NCBI RefSeq assembly: GCF_019969725.1
Contig: NZ_JAHXYW010000016.1
Coordinates: 1 to 64,000, forward strand
Reading direction: 5' to 3'
Length of the DNA stretch: 64,000 bases
Origin: Neobacillus bataviensis
Lineage (GTDB): Bacteria > Bacillota > Bacilli > Bacillales_B > DSM-18226
Shown here: piece by piece, positions 24,858 to 33,115 of the stretch
Numbering within the stretch: position 1 is the stretch's first letter
Layout: every line of letters begins with the position of its first letter
Made by a program: the position numbers and the translations under genes
Notes under the pieces: generated by a model
What the model was told of the DNA's origin: nothing
The model's database searches: none
The model's input: the letters and a program-made list of their open reading frames with translations, nothing else

Positions 24858-26330
24858 TTATTTTGGCAAGTGATTGACTTCATTAGCAACTCTGATTCCA
24901 GACTCAATGGCTCCTTGCATCCATCCATGAGTAAGTGTGGTATGCTCACCTGCAAAGTGGACTCTACCTTCAGGTGTAGGAATATAGGGGAAAAGTTCGT
25001 GTTCCTGACCAGGCTTAAAAGTCGCTAGTGCCCCACAAGCATATGGATTATCTACCCAGCTAAAGGACGTTCCTGAAACAAACTCTGAAAACACTTGGTC
25101 TCCGAAAATGACGGATAAGTTCTTTAAAGCATAGTAAATTCGGTCTTCGTTGGATAAACCATTCCATGTCAAAGACTCATCTGCCCACGTATAACTTGCC
25201 AAAACCACAGCCGGACCCTTTGTGCCAATCCCCTGACTAGGGTAATACGTGAATCGAATCGGCAGGTCCGTTATCGATTTACCACCAAATTGATTTTCTT
25301 TTTCCCAAAACCTGCTTTTAAACTCGATCCCTACTTTCGTCGCAGCCATATAGTTCAGTTCACGAATCGCTCTCCGTTTATAATAGGAAAAAGAATGGAA
25401 GGGCTCCACCTCTACAAAACGTAAGACGGTAAAAGGGATGGTTATGATGGCAAGATCACTTGTTATAGAGGATTGTTTTAAGGTGTGAGAATGGTTGGAA
25501 TGGATGGTTATACGATTTGGGTGTTGAACAATTTTCGTCATCCTTTGAGAGAACCATATATCATCTTTTAATTGAGGCAAAAATGCCCTAGGGAGCAGGT
25601 CCATACCACCCGTTATCTCATAGAAACGATCTGTACTGAAGCTCGCCGATTCTCTTAAAACCTCCAGAAATGACATCCCCATATAGGCTTCATAGTCAAG
25701 AAGTAAACCAATCATATCAACCGCACCAGATGAAAAAATAGTTCCATATTGATAATGGTAAGACCTTAAAAATGTACCTAGCGAGAAATCTTTAAATTCT
25801 TTTTCGATAAGAGGCCAATTTTTTACAGGATTTTTGTTGATAAAATCGACAATGGGCTGTATCGCTAAATTTAACAGATCCTCGGCGCTCTTGCCTCTTT
25901 CATTCCGGTCAACAGGGAAATTTAGAATACCTGGATTACTTTCAAAAATGTCAAGACGTGTTTTGATTCCATTGAGGTAAAGAATATCGACTGGAGTCCG
26001 ATTGATAAACTGGTTTACGGGTAAACCGAATTTATAGATATACTCTAAAGTTAAAAGATGGGTATCAGGGATCCGCATAGGGCCAATGTTTAAATAAAGC
26101 CCACTGCTAAAAGGGGAGCGTATTGCCGCGGCACGTCCGCCCACTTTATTGGTTGCTTCAATAATTGTGACTTTGTGCCCTGCTTCCTTCAGGAGAGAAG
26201 CGGCAACAAGTCCAGCTAATCCTGCACCGACAATGGTAATGGTCTTAGGAAAAGGAGACTTTGGCAGTCCATTTCTAATGATACTAATCATTTGTTGAGT
26301 CGTTAATTGATGATTTATGGAATTAGGCAT
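24858..26330 (-). CDS. Flavin monoamine oxidase / L-amino-acid oxidase family protein
   Basis: An FAD enzyme of 490 residues that oxidises amines or amino acids with O2. The dinucleotide-binding motif is VGAGLAGLVAASLL near residue 34, followed by the acidic E in TIIEA and the GG doublet VGGRAAAIRS. The C-terminal FAD motif is GRVHFAGEHTTLTHGWMQGA, with SGIRVANEV after it. No signal peptide or Tat motif is seen. Bacillus homologues are often called flavin monoamine oxidase; the substrate is unknown. AGGGGCG precedes ATG 26330. It converges on the GH18 gene, with the IS in between. Confidence 0.88.
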   Translation of the reverse strand: MPNSINHQLTTQQMISIIRNGLPKSPFPKTITIVGAGLAGLVAASLLKEAGHKVTIIEATNKVGGRAAAIRSPFSSGLYLNIGPMRIPDTHLLTLEYIYKFGLPVNQFINRTPVDILYLNGIKTRLDIFESNPGILNFPVDRNERGKSAEDLLNLAIQPIVDFINKNPVKNWPLIEKEFKDFSLGTFLRSYHYQYGTIFSSGAVDMIGLLLDYEAYMGMSFLEVLRESASFSTDRFYEITGGMDLLPRAFLPQLKDDIWFSQRMTKIVQHPNRITIHSNHSHTLKQSSITSDLAIITIPFTVLRFVEVEPFHSFSYYKRRAIRELNYMAATKVGIEFKSRFWEKENQFGGKSITDLPIRFTYYPSQGIGTKGPAVVLASYTWADESLTWNGLSNEDRIYYALKNLSVIFGDQVFSEFVSGTSFSWVDNPYACGALATFKPGQEHELFPYIPTPEGRVHFAGEHTTLTHGWMQGAIESGIRVANEVNHLPK

Positions 26331-26429
26331 CTGATCGCCCCTATATAAAAAGATTAATACATTGTATTCATTGGACAGGATGCCTATGTTTTAAAAGGTT
26401 TTTTTGACAGGGCGATGTCAGAAAAAGAC

Positions 26430-26466
26430 TGGCCGGAACACGCTCCTATTAGGTGGTGTCCGGCCA
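26430..26466. other. Stem-loop in the divergent intergenic region
   Basis: TGGCCGGAACAC / GTGTCCGGCCA with a 1-nt bulge, loop of about 14 nt, no T-run. It lies between the amine oxidase start and the DUF2178 promoter. Confidence 0.5.
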
Positions 26467-26479
26467 ATTTAATGTCATC

Positions 26480-26541
26480 TTTACATAACTAAATGTAAAC
26501 TTTTTTTTACATGATGCATATAATACTTTACCCGATGTAAA
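26480..26541 (+). promoter_or_regulatory. Promoter and ATGTAAA/TTTACAT operator array for the DUF2178-XRE pair
   Basis: The 7-mer ATGTAAA or its complement occurs four times: 26480-26486, 26493-26499, 26506-26512 and 26535-26541. The middle pair makes the palindrome ATGTAAA-N6-TTTACAT. A TATAAT lies at 26519-26524 between the third and fourth. The XRE regulator two genes on is the likely ligand. Confidence 0.6.
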
Positions 26542-26566
26542 AGTGACCATACAGGAGGTGTAAACC

Positions 26567-27013
26567 TTGACCTATCAAGAAAAAAAGAGCATCGTATCAG
26601 TGATCACCGTAGTCCTCATTTTCATCTCATTTTGGTTATACAAGTATCCACAGCATCCTGAAGGCGGACTGGAGTCAGCAGAAACCTTTCGTTATTGGGG
26701 CTTCTTCGTCATTCAATTGACTTTGGTTTCAATCGTCGTGCACATCATAATCAGCATTATTTTTAATATCGTCTTTAGAATGACGACCAGAGAAAAGGAA
26801 CCTACATTTGCAGATGAACTGGATAAGTTAATTGCCTTAAAAGCGAGCCGCAATTCTTTTTTTGTGTTTATCATGGGCTTTCTTTTTGCCATGGGATCGA
26901 TGATCATTTTTGAGCCGTCACAGGTGATGTTCATGATCTTGATTATTTCAGGATTCCTTTCAGATGTGACAGGCTCAGTTACGAAAATTTATCACTATCG
27001 GAGAGGAGTCTAA
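26567..27013 (+). CDS. DUF2178-type four-pass membrane protein
   Basis: A 148-residue protein with four helices: residues about 9-26 ([16 protein letters not shown]), 44-70, 95-112 ([18 protein letters not shown]) and 117-135. A short cytosolic loop in the middle reads [20 protein letters not shown]. This layout, paired with a small XRE regulator one nucleotide downstream, is typical of DUF2178-like proteins in Firmicutes, function unknown. Start TTG 26567 with AGGAGGTG 8 nt upstream. Co-transcribed with the next gene. Confidence 0.78.
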   Translation: MTYQEKKSIVSVITVVLIFISFWLYKYPQHPEGGLESAETFRYWGFFVIQLTLVSIVVHIIISIIFNIVFRMTTREKEPTFADELDKLIALKASRNSFFVFIMGFLFAMGSMIIFEPSQVMFMILIISGFLSDVTGSVTKIYHYRRGV

Positions 27014-27014
27014 C

Positions 27015-27239
27015 ATGGGAAAAAATCTTGTCGGCAATCACATTCGAAAATTACGTTTCAACCATGATGAAATGACACAGCAGCAGCTGGCTGACAAGGT
27101 AGGCGTGACAAGACAAACCATCGTCGCTCTCGAAAAGGGGAAGTACTCCCCATCCCTGGAACTGGCTTTTCGCATTGCTCACGCCTTTAACTTACCCTTG
27201 GACGAAGTGTTCTTTTATCATAAAAACACAAAGCCATAA
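27015..27239 (+). CDS. Small XRE-family regulator (YgzD/YozG-like)
   Basis: A 74-residue protein that is almost all helix-turn-helix: [20 protein letters not shown], then [20 protein letters not shown] and [10 protein letters not shown]. It belongs to the short HTH_3 regulators common in Bacillus beside membrane proteins. AGGAG lies in the end of the upstream gene. Likely binds the ATGTAAA palindromes upstream of the operon and autoregulates. Confidence 0.88.
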   Translation: MGKNLVGNHIRKLRFNHDEMTQQQLADKVGVTRQTIVALEKGKYSPSLELAFRIAHAFNLPLDEVFFYHKNTKP

Positions 27240-27279
27240 GCTTGAATGTGCATGAAATTATGCAGAGAGGGCGATGAAA

Positions 27280-27978
27280 ATGGATTCAACTAAGAAAGCT
27301 GCAAAAATTGTGGGTGTACTGTTTATACTTGCTGCCGTTACGGCAATAATCGGTCTTATTTTATACAACCCAATCCTTAATGGTCCTGATTATATGATAA
27401 ATGGTTCCGAACACGCCAATCAGGTAGTACTCGGAGTGCTTATGGAGCTAATGCTTGTTGTCTCAGCAGTTGGTACTGCCACTACCATGTTTCCGATTTT
27501 AAGAAAGTATAATGAAACGATCGCTCTTTGGCATCTTTGTTTCAGGTTTCTTGAAGCAATTATCATTACGGTAGGTGTAATCAGTATGTTGTCCCTATTG
27601 ACCTTAAGTCAGGAATTTGCAGCTGCAGGAGCCCCGGATTCCGAATCCTTTCAAACTTCAGGTATCGTATTAAAAGCAATACATGCATGGACATTTATGC
27701 TTGGTCCTCTTTTCATGCTGGGTATCAATACGATGATGTATAGTTATATTTTCTATAAATCGAGGCTCGTACCCAGGTTTATCCCTATTTTGGGCATGAC
27801 GGGGGCAACTCTTGTTTTTATTTATGGATTGCTCGTAATGTTCGGTGTGATTGAACAAATATCTGTTTGGAGTATATTGTCACTGCCAGTTGCAGCAAAT
27901 GAAATGATTTTGGCAGTATGGCTACTGGTGAAAGGATTCGATGAATCTGCACTTGCTTCTCTTTCTGCAAAAAAGTAA
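27280..27978 (+). CDS. DUF4386 family membrane protein
   Basis: A 232-residue protein with six helices: AAKIVGVLFILAAVTAIIGLIL, then VVLGVLMELMLVVSAVGTA, LEAIIITVGVISMLSLL, TFMLGPLFMLGINTMMYSY, FIPILGMTGATLVFIYGLL, and a last one ending AVWLLVKGF. The DUF4386 family has no known role. ATG 27280 was chosen, 9 nt after AGAGAGG; ATG 27274 is only 3 nt from it. Spacing of about 40 nt from the XRE gene allows one transcript. It ends before the T-box promoter. Confidence 0.85.
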   Translation: MDSTKKAAKIVGVLFILAAVTAIIGLILYNPILNGPDYMINGSEHANQVVLGVLMELMLVVSAVGTATTMFPILRKYNETIALWHLCFRFLEAIIITVGVISMLSLLTLSQEFAAAGAPDSESFQTSGIVLKAIHAWTFMLGPLFMLGINTMMYSYIFYKSRLVPRFIPILGMTGATLVFIYGLLVMFGVIEQISVWSILSLPVAANEMILAVWLLVKGFDESALASLSAKK

Positions 27979-28009
27979 GCGTTTATGAAAAATTATTTTA
28001 AAAAAACAT

Positions 28010-28039
28010 TTGACAAGATGTCAATTTACCTTGTATTTT
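28010..28039 (+). promoter_or_regulatory. Sigma-A promoter of the phhA-folE transcript
   Basis: TTGACA (28010-28015), an 18-nt spacer and TATTTT (28034-28039), placed about 60 nt upstream of Stem I of the T-box. Confidence 0.55.
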
Positions 28040-28099
28040 ATTAATATACTTTAACACTTAAAAGCGTTTTAGCGTTTAAGTATATTGGTAAATATAACA

Positions 28100-28298
28100 G
28101 CCTAGCATTCTAGTAGTACCTTCTTAACAGCCAATAGAGACTGGACGGGTGGTGAAAGTCCAGGTGAGAAGATGTACGAATTACACATGCAGCTTTATGG
28201 GCATATTTTTTAGAGTGGACCCGATTGGGTCAAAAAGGGTGGTACCGCGGAGAGTCACTTCGTCCCTTATTTGGGATGGAGGACTCTCTTTTTTATTT
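28100..28298 (+). ncRNA. Tyrosine-specific T-box riboswitch
   Basis: The T-box sequence AGGGTGGTACCGCG is at 28236-28249, followed by a terminator GAGAGTC (28250-28256) / GACTCTC (28282-28288) with a T-run. Stem I is GCAT-loop-GTAC...CTTCT on the 5' side and AGAAG-at-GTAC...ATGC on the 3' side, with the apical CTGGAC/GTCCAG stem. The internal loop has the conserved AGTA opposite GAA-T-TAC-A, so the specifier is TAC (28182-28184), Tyr. The variable T-box base (TGGT) would pair with an A discriminator, as in tRNA-Tyr. Uncharged tRNA-Tyr should turn the downstream genes on. Confidence 0.88.
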
Positions 28299-28319
28299 TT
28301 CAACAAGGAGTGACAGCAA

Positions 28320-30035
28320 ATGGAAGCAACTTTAACAAAAATTCCGAAACATTTACAAAAATATGTAGTGGATCAGCAATATGAAAAATACACAGCGATT
28401 GATCAGGCTGTTTGGCGTTATGTGATGAGACAAAATCATCATTTCCTTAAAGAATCTGCCCATCCAGCCTACACGGGCGGTTTAACAGCCTCCGGTATTT
28501 CAATTGAAAAAATTCCGAATGTCCATGATATGAACGAAGCACTTTCACCTTTCGGCTGGAGTGCCGCCAACATTGATGGATTCATTCCTGGAGTGGTTTT
28601 CTTCGATTTTCAGGCCCATGGCATTTTACCGATTGCTTCAGACATTCGGAAGCTGGAGAATATTCAATATACTCCTGCTCCTGATATCATTCATGAAGCG
28701 GCGGGACATGCTCCCATTCTAGTAGACGAGAAATTCTCGGAATATGTAAAACTATTTGGAAGCATTGGCTCAAAGGCACTTGCCACAAGCGAAGAACATG
28801 AATTGTTTGAAGCAACCAGAGCATACTCCAACCTTTTAGAAACCGGAACAGCTACAGAAAAAGAGATTGCTGCAGCAAAAGCACTTTTTGAAGAAAAACA
28901 AGCGAATGTCACCGAACTTTCAGAGGCAGAGCAAATTTCCAGACTGTACTGGTGGACGGTCGAATACGGGTTAATCGGCACCATGGAGGAACCAAAAATT
29001 TATGGTGCAGGACTTCTGTCTTCCGTGGCGGAAGGAAGAAGCAGTCTAACGGATTCAGTCGAAAAGCGGCCATTTGATTTACAGACTGTAATTGAAACCG
29101 GCTTTGATATCACAAAGCCTCAACCACAATTGTTTGTATGTGAGAGCTTTGAGCAGTTAATTGAGGCGGTTAAGGAATTTGCCAGCAATATGGCGTTCAA
29201 TAAAGGCGGGACTGAAAGCCTCGAAAAGGCACTCCGCTCTAACCATACGGCGACCATCCAATATGATTCTGGCGTTCAGCTAACTGGAACCGTAAGTACC
29301 ATTTTAAAAGATTCGAACGGTGAGGCTTGCTACATTCGAACACAAGGGCCATCGGCTTTAGCCTATAATCATAAAGAACTGAGAGGACATGGGAAGGGAA
29401 GCCATGGAGATGGATTCAGTGCCCCGGTTGGAAGATTGAAAAAATCCACGTGTCCGCTAGGAGAAATGGAAATAGGAAAAGAGTACACGCTTCAATATGA
29501 AAGCGGTGTGACCGTGACAGGAATTCCTCAGCAATTCCTACGTGAACAAGAAAGGCTTCTCGTTATTTCTTTCGAAAACTGTACCGTTTTATTGAATGAT
29601 GTGATTCTCTATCATCCGGAATGGGGCATGTTTGACTTAGTAGTAGGAGAGACCATTACTTCTGTCTTTGCTGGAGCAGCAGACTCCGAACAGTTTTACT
29701 CCGATTTGGAAGAAGTGGTACAGAAGCCACTGCAGAAAAAGGAAGAAACCATGCTTGAAAAGCTTTACAGCGATGTAAGGAGATTAAGAGAAACGGTCAT
29801 GATCCGTGAAAAATTGGAAGAAGCTCTGAAAAGAGTACTCGATCAGCTATCTTCTGACTTTCCAGAGGATTGGCTGCTGCGAGTGGAAATCTTTGAGCTT
29901 ATGGAGCAGCATCATGTGCTTACTTCTTGGAAAAATGTCCTCCTTCAACAGTTGGACGGAATCCAAACGCTTCATCCGGAATTCCCTGAACTGATCCAGA
30001 GAGGATTACGGTTAGCGAAAGAGAAAGGTCTGTAA
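28320..30035 (+). CDS. phhA: Phenylalanine 4-monooxygenase with a long C-terminal extension
   Basis: Converts phenylalanine to tyrosine with O2 and a tetrahydropterin. The catalytic domain fills residues 1-280: the iron ligands are H125 and H130 in HEAAGH and E215 in WWTVEYGLIG; the pattern FFDFQAHGILPIASDIR is family-typical. At 571 residues it is about twice the Pseudomonas enzyme. The last 290 residues have two small beta-rich repeats (IQYDSGVQLTGTVSTIL and LQYESGVTVTGIPQQFL) and a helical end, role unknown; Bacillus homologues share this length. AAGGAG precedes ATG 28320. The tyrosine T-box upstream and folE 4 nt downstream point to tyrosine supply as the role. Confidence 0.93.
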   Translation: MEATLTKIPKHLQKYVVDQQYEKYTAIDQAVWRYVMRQNHHFLKESAHPAYTGGLTASGISIEKIPNVHDMNEALSPFGWSAANIDGFIPGVVFFDFQAHGILPIASDIRKLENIQYTPAPDIIHEAAGHAPILVDEKFSEYVKLFGSIGSKALATSEEHELFEATRAYSNLLETGTATEKEIAAAKALFEEKQANVTELSEAEQISRLYWWTVEYGLIGTMEEPKIYGAGLLSSVAEGRSSLTDSVEKRPFDLQTVIETGFDITKPQPQLFVCESFEQLIEAVKEFASNMAFNKGGTESLEKALRSNHTATIQYDSGVQLTGTVSTILKDSNGEACYIRTQGPSALAYNHKELRGHGKGSHGDGFSAPVGRLKKSTCPLGEMEIGKEYTLQYESGVTVTGIPQQFLREQERLLVISFENCTVLLNDVILYHPEWGMFDLVVGETITSVFAGAADSEQFYSDLEEVVQKPLQKKEETMLEKLYSDVRRLRETVMIREKLEEALKRVLDQLSSDFPEDWLLRVEIFELMEQHHVLTSWKNVLLQQLDGIQTLHPEFPELIQRGLRLAKEKGL

Positions 30036-30039
30036 AACT

Positions 30040-30678
30040 ATGTTTATAAAAGAATTAGAGTCTATTTCAAATAAATTTCCTGGAATGATCGATGATCCTT
30101 ACGCTAGGGACAATCAAAAAAATGTTCAGGTTACTAAAATCTTGTCAGCCTTTAGAAATCTGATTGAATTATGCGGAGATGATCCTGATCGGGATGGCCT
30201 TGAAGAGACGCCGTATCGGGTGCTAAAAGCATTTCTTGAATATACGGAAGGAAACCGGGAAGACCCGAAAACCCATTTAGAGAAAACGTTTGATGTAAAT
30301 CATAGGGAGCTCATTCTGGTGAAAGACATTGAATTCCATTCTCTTTGCGAGCACCATTTTGCGCCATTTTTCGGTGTAGCCCATGTAGGTTATATTCCTA
30401 ATGATAAAATTACAGGTCTGTCTAAATTGGCACGCTTAGTAGAGGGATATGCTAAGAGATTTCAGGTACAGGAACGTCTCACCAACGAAATTGCCGAGGC
30501 AATTGAGGAAATTCTTCAGCCAAGAGGGACGATGGTCGTTATTGAAGCCAAACATATGTGTATGTGTGGAAGAGGGGTAAAGAAATCAAACGCTACCACT
30601 ACTACCACCGCTGCTCGTGGCGTATTTGCTGAACAATCAGATGCCAGGGCTGAGTTTTTATCATTTTTACAAAGATAA
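30040..30678 (+). CDS. folE: GTP cyclohydrolase I
   Basis: Forms dihydroneopterin triphosphate from GTP, the first step to pterins. The zinc ligands are C103 and H106 in SLCEHHFAPFFG and C174 (or C176) in MCMCGRG. PDRDGLEETPYRV and LARLVEGYAKRFQVQERLT are hallmark blocks. 212 residues, with an N-terminal extension of about 25. It starts 4 nt after phhA, so it presumably supplies the pterin cofactor for the hydroxylase instead of, or in addition to, folate. No pterin-carbinolamine dehydratase gene is next to it; recycling must be encoded elsewhere. Confidence 0.93.
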   Translation: MFIKELESISNKFPGMIDDPYARDNQKNVQVTKILSAFRNLIELCGDDPDRDGLEETPYRVLKAFLEYTEGNREDPKTHLEKTFDVNHRELILVKDIEFHSLCEHHFAPFFGVAHVGYIPNDKITGLSKLARLVEGYAKRFQVQERLTNEIAEAIEEILQPRGTMVVIEAKHMCMCGRGVKKSNATTTTTAARGVFAEQSDARAEFLSFLQR

Positions 30679-30681
30679 AGT

Positions 30682-30720
30682 AAACTCCTTCAGTCATTTA
30701 CTGAAGGAGTATTCTTTTTA
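30682..30720 (+). terminator. Terminator of the phhA-folE operon
   Basis: AAACTCCTTCAG / CTGAAGGAGT with loop TCATTTA, then ATTCTTTTT. Confidence 0.85.
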
Positions 30721-30812
30721 AAAGGCTATTAGTACAATTAGTCATTAATATATAGATTAGGTTATATTTATATTTGTAGACTTAAATATCATTGATTAAT
30801 GGGGCTGATACG

Positions 30813-31997
30813 ATGGAATCATTCTTTTCACCAGAAATACGCCGGAATCCTTATCCGATGTACAAAATGATGCGTGAGACACAACCGGTACTATTCTTTG
30901 AACCCTATAACATCTGGTCTGTTTTTCGCTATGATGATGTTAAAACTGTCCTATCAGATCATACTCGATTTTCATCACAATACGTTGATAAAAACTTGCC
31001 ACAAGCAACTGCCTCCATGCAAACAAGAATGAACTCTAGTTTGATTACGAGTGATCCACCACGACACACGAAATTGCGTTCACTTGTCAGTCGCGCTTTT
31101 ACCCCACGTGCAATTGAAGCACTTGAGCCACGGATTCATGACATTACGAATGAGCTTCTTGACCGAATTTCAGATAAAGAAAATTTTGATCTTGTACAAG
31201 ATCTCTCTTATCCTCTACCCGTTATCGTCATAGCCGAAATGCTCGGTATTCCAAGTGGTGACCGTGAACAATTCAAGTATTGGTCAGATGAGGTCGTTGC
31301 CTCCGCAGATCAAGCAATCGGTGGAACGAGTGCAGACTCGACAAAAGCTCACCAAGAAATGAATGAATATTTCCGAAAGATTATTACGAAACGAAGAGAA
31401 GATCCGCAAGGTGATCTTATTAGTGCCTTAATTCAGGCAGAGGAGGATCATCAGCATTTAAGCGAGGAAGATGTATTATCATTTTGCTGGCTCTTGCTGG
31501 TTGCCGGTAACGAAACAACCACAAATTTAATTAGTAATACGGTCCTTACCTTATTGGAGCAGCCGAATGAGTTGGAACGACTTCGCAACAACTTGGACCT
31601 ACTACCTTCTGCAATTGAAGAAACGCTGCGTTATCGTTCTCCAGTCCAAGCCATGTTCCGATTTGCGAAGCAGGATATTGAAATTAGCGGCACAACCATT
31701 CCTGAAGGAAGTCGAATCATCGCTTGGATCGGTTCAGCGAATCGTGACCCCGATAAGTTTGCCAATCCGGAACAATTTGATATGACTCGTAATCCGAATC
31801 CGCATATAGCATTTGGTCATGGTATTCATTTTTGCTTGGGTGCACCATTAGCTCGAATGGAAGCAAAAATTGCCTTATCGTTGCTGCTATCTAGAATTCC
31901 TCAATTCGAAAGGATAAATGATGAACCTTTGGAAATGGCGCGTGGTTTTATCGTGAATGGTGTGAAGAATCTCCCACTAAAAATCGTTGGTAGATAA
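30813..31997 (+). CDS. Soluble cytochrome P450 (CYP107/CYP109-like)
   Basis: A heme monooxygenase of 394 residues with no membrane anchor. I-helix LLLVAGNETTTNLI has the oxygen-activating Gly-x-Glu-Thr. The ExxR pair is in EETLRYRSP, and the heme loop is FGHGIHFCLGAPLARMEA with C341 as iron ligand. The N-terminus reads MESFFSPEIRRNPYPMYKMM. ATG 30813 was chosen, 8 nt after a GGGG site; the frame is open upstream. Bacillus CYP107 and CYP109 enzymes oxidise fatty acids, terpenoids or steroids; the substrate is not predictable here. No redox partner gene is adjacent. Confidence 0.9.
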   Translation: MESFFSPEIRRNPYPMYKMMRETQPVLFFEPYNIWSVFRYDDVKTVLSDHTRFSSQYVDKNLPQATASMQTRMNSSLITSDPPRHTKLRSLVSRAFTPRAIEALEPRIHDITNELLDRISDKENFDLVQDLSYPLPVIVIAEMLGIPSGDREQFKYWSDEVVASADQAIGGTSADSTKAHQEMNEYFRKIITKRREDPQGDLISALIQAEEDHQHLSEEDVLSFCWLLLVAGNETTTNLISNTVLTLLEQPNELERLRNNLDLLPSAIEETLRYRSPVQAMFRFAKQDIEISGTTIPEGSRIIAWIGSANRDPDKFANPEQFDMTRNPNPHIAFGHGIHFCLGAPLARMEAKIALSLLLSRIPQFERINDEPLEMARGFIVNGVKNLPLKIVGR

Positions 31998-32013
31998 AAA
32001 ATGGCTCAATTAT

Positions 32014-32056
32014 GTAGTTCCTATGTCTTTTCTGGACAAGGAACTTTTTTATTTTA
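32014..32056 (+). terminator. Terminator of the P450 gene
   Basis: AGTTCC (32016-32021) pairs with GGAACT (32040-32045), then TTTTTATTTT. A second hairpin, AATAATCCTC / GAGGATTATT, at 32120-32155 may serve the opposite strand. Confidence 0.65.
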
Positions 32057-32171
32057 ATAAATACCTTACTAACACTTTTTTTAAATTCCTTCTCCCAACT
32101 GGTCCATTTTTGTTAAGGGAATAATCCTCACTCTGGAGTAAAGAGGAGGATTATTTAATAGGGCTCATTTT

Positions 32172-32357
32172 TCAGCAGAAACAAACTGCACCAACAATAA
32201 TTAATAAAATGAACAGCACTACGATGATGATAAATTCGTTGCACCCATGAACAGGAAAACAACCTCCATAAACAGGAGCCGCACAGCCGAATCCATAAGA
32301 CAATGCTGGCTGGGGAATAACATTAGCACCAGCAAAATGTGGTATGGCATTATCCAT
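32172..32357 (-). CDS. YjcZ-type small sporulation membrane peptide
   Basis: A 61-residue peptide. The C-terminal FIIIVVLFILLIIVGAVCFC is the hallmark of the YjcZ family of small Bacillus sporulation proteins, and the N-terminal half is Gly/Tyr/Pro-rich with Cys (YGFGCAAPVYGGCFPVHGC). ATG 32357 follows AAAGGAAG by about 7 nt; a GTG three codons earlier overlaps that site. The N-terminal part is longer than in typical 25-50 residue members. Probably coat- or forespore-associated by family, which is inference. Confidence 0.8.
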   Translation of the reverse strand: MDNAIPHFAGANVIPQPALSYGFGCAAPVYGGCFPVHGCNEFIIIVVLFILLIIVGAVCFC

Positions 32358-32548
32358 TTTTAACACTTCCTTTCTAAAGTTGGAGAATTACTTAGACATT
32401 ACACTATATAATACACTTAGAAAGGAAATTAGAGCCCGTCTATATCAAATATGGGCAGAAGCATAGAAATTGAGTAATGGACCTAAAGTATTTTGACCAG
32501 AAATCAAAATTAGTTAATAGAAAAGAAGAAAAACATCTTGAATATATA

Positions 32549-32860
32549 GGTTTTGTTCTTCTTGTCCCTATGAAGGACATTTTTCTCACTTTCCGGATGA
32601 GTTAGGGCATTATGAATCTCTTTTAGTGACCGTTGTTCCTGATTACTAGATGGGTTTTGTCCTTCATTTACCTTATGAAGGACAATTCTCTAACTTCCCA
32701 AATGAGTTAGGGGATTATGACTCTCTTTAATTGACCGTTTTCGTGATTGCTAGATGGGTTTTGTCTTTCATTTACCCTGTGAAGGAGAATTCTCTCACTT
32801 CCCGGATAAGTTAGGGCATTACGACCCCTCCTTAATTGACCGTTCTCCTCATTTTAGGAT
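32549..32860. repeat. 104-bp tandem repeat, three copies plus a decayed fourth
   Basis: Starts at GGTTTTGT (32549, 32653 and 32757) are exactly 104 nt apart. Each unit holds TATGAAGGA-CA, then CTCACTTCCCGGATGAGTTAGGGCATTA shortened here to its core AGTTAGGG, then TTAATTGACCGTT and CTAGATG. A degraded fourth start lies near 32861. Because 104 is not a multiple of three and stops occur in all frames, it is not coding. The rest of 32366-33115 has no gene. Confidence 0.9.
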
Positions 32861-33115
32861 TGGCTATGTCCTATATCCTCAAATCAACAAGAGGCAAAAT
32901 CAACATTAATTCTTAACTTACTAATGCATGAGGGTAACCTCCAATTATAAGAAAAGACATGAGATAGTGTTTCATATATTTAATGGTTGATTGTCATAGA
33001 GAATTAGTTCATCAAAAAAGATTCTGGCCATAAAATAGAAAATAAGAGATGAAGAAATGAATGATTATGATTAAGGCATCGGAGTTAGATTTAACGATAG
33101 ATAGAAGGTGATAAT

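Noticed and set aside
32549..32860. Possible CRISPR array
   Set aside because: The 104-bp units are adjacent with no spacers, and there are no cas genes in the window.
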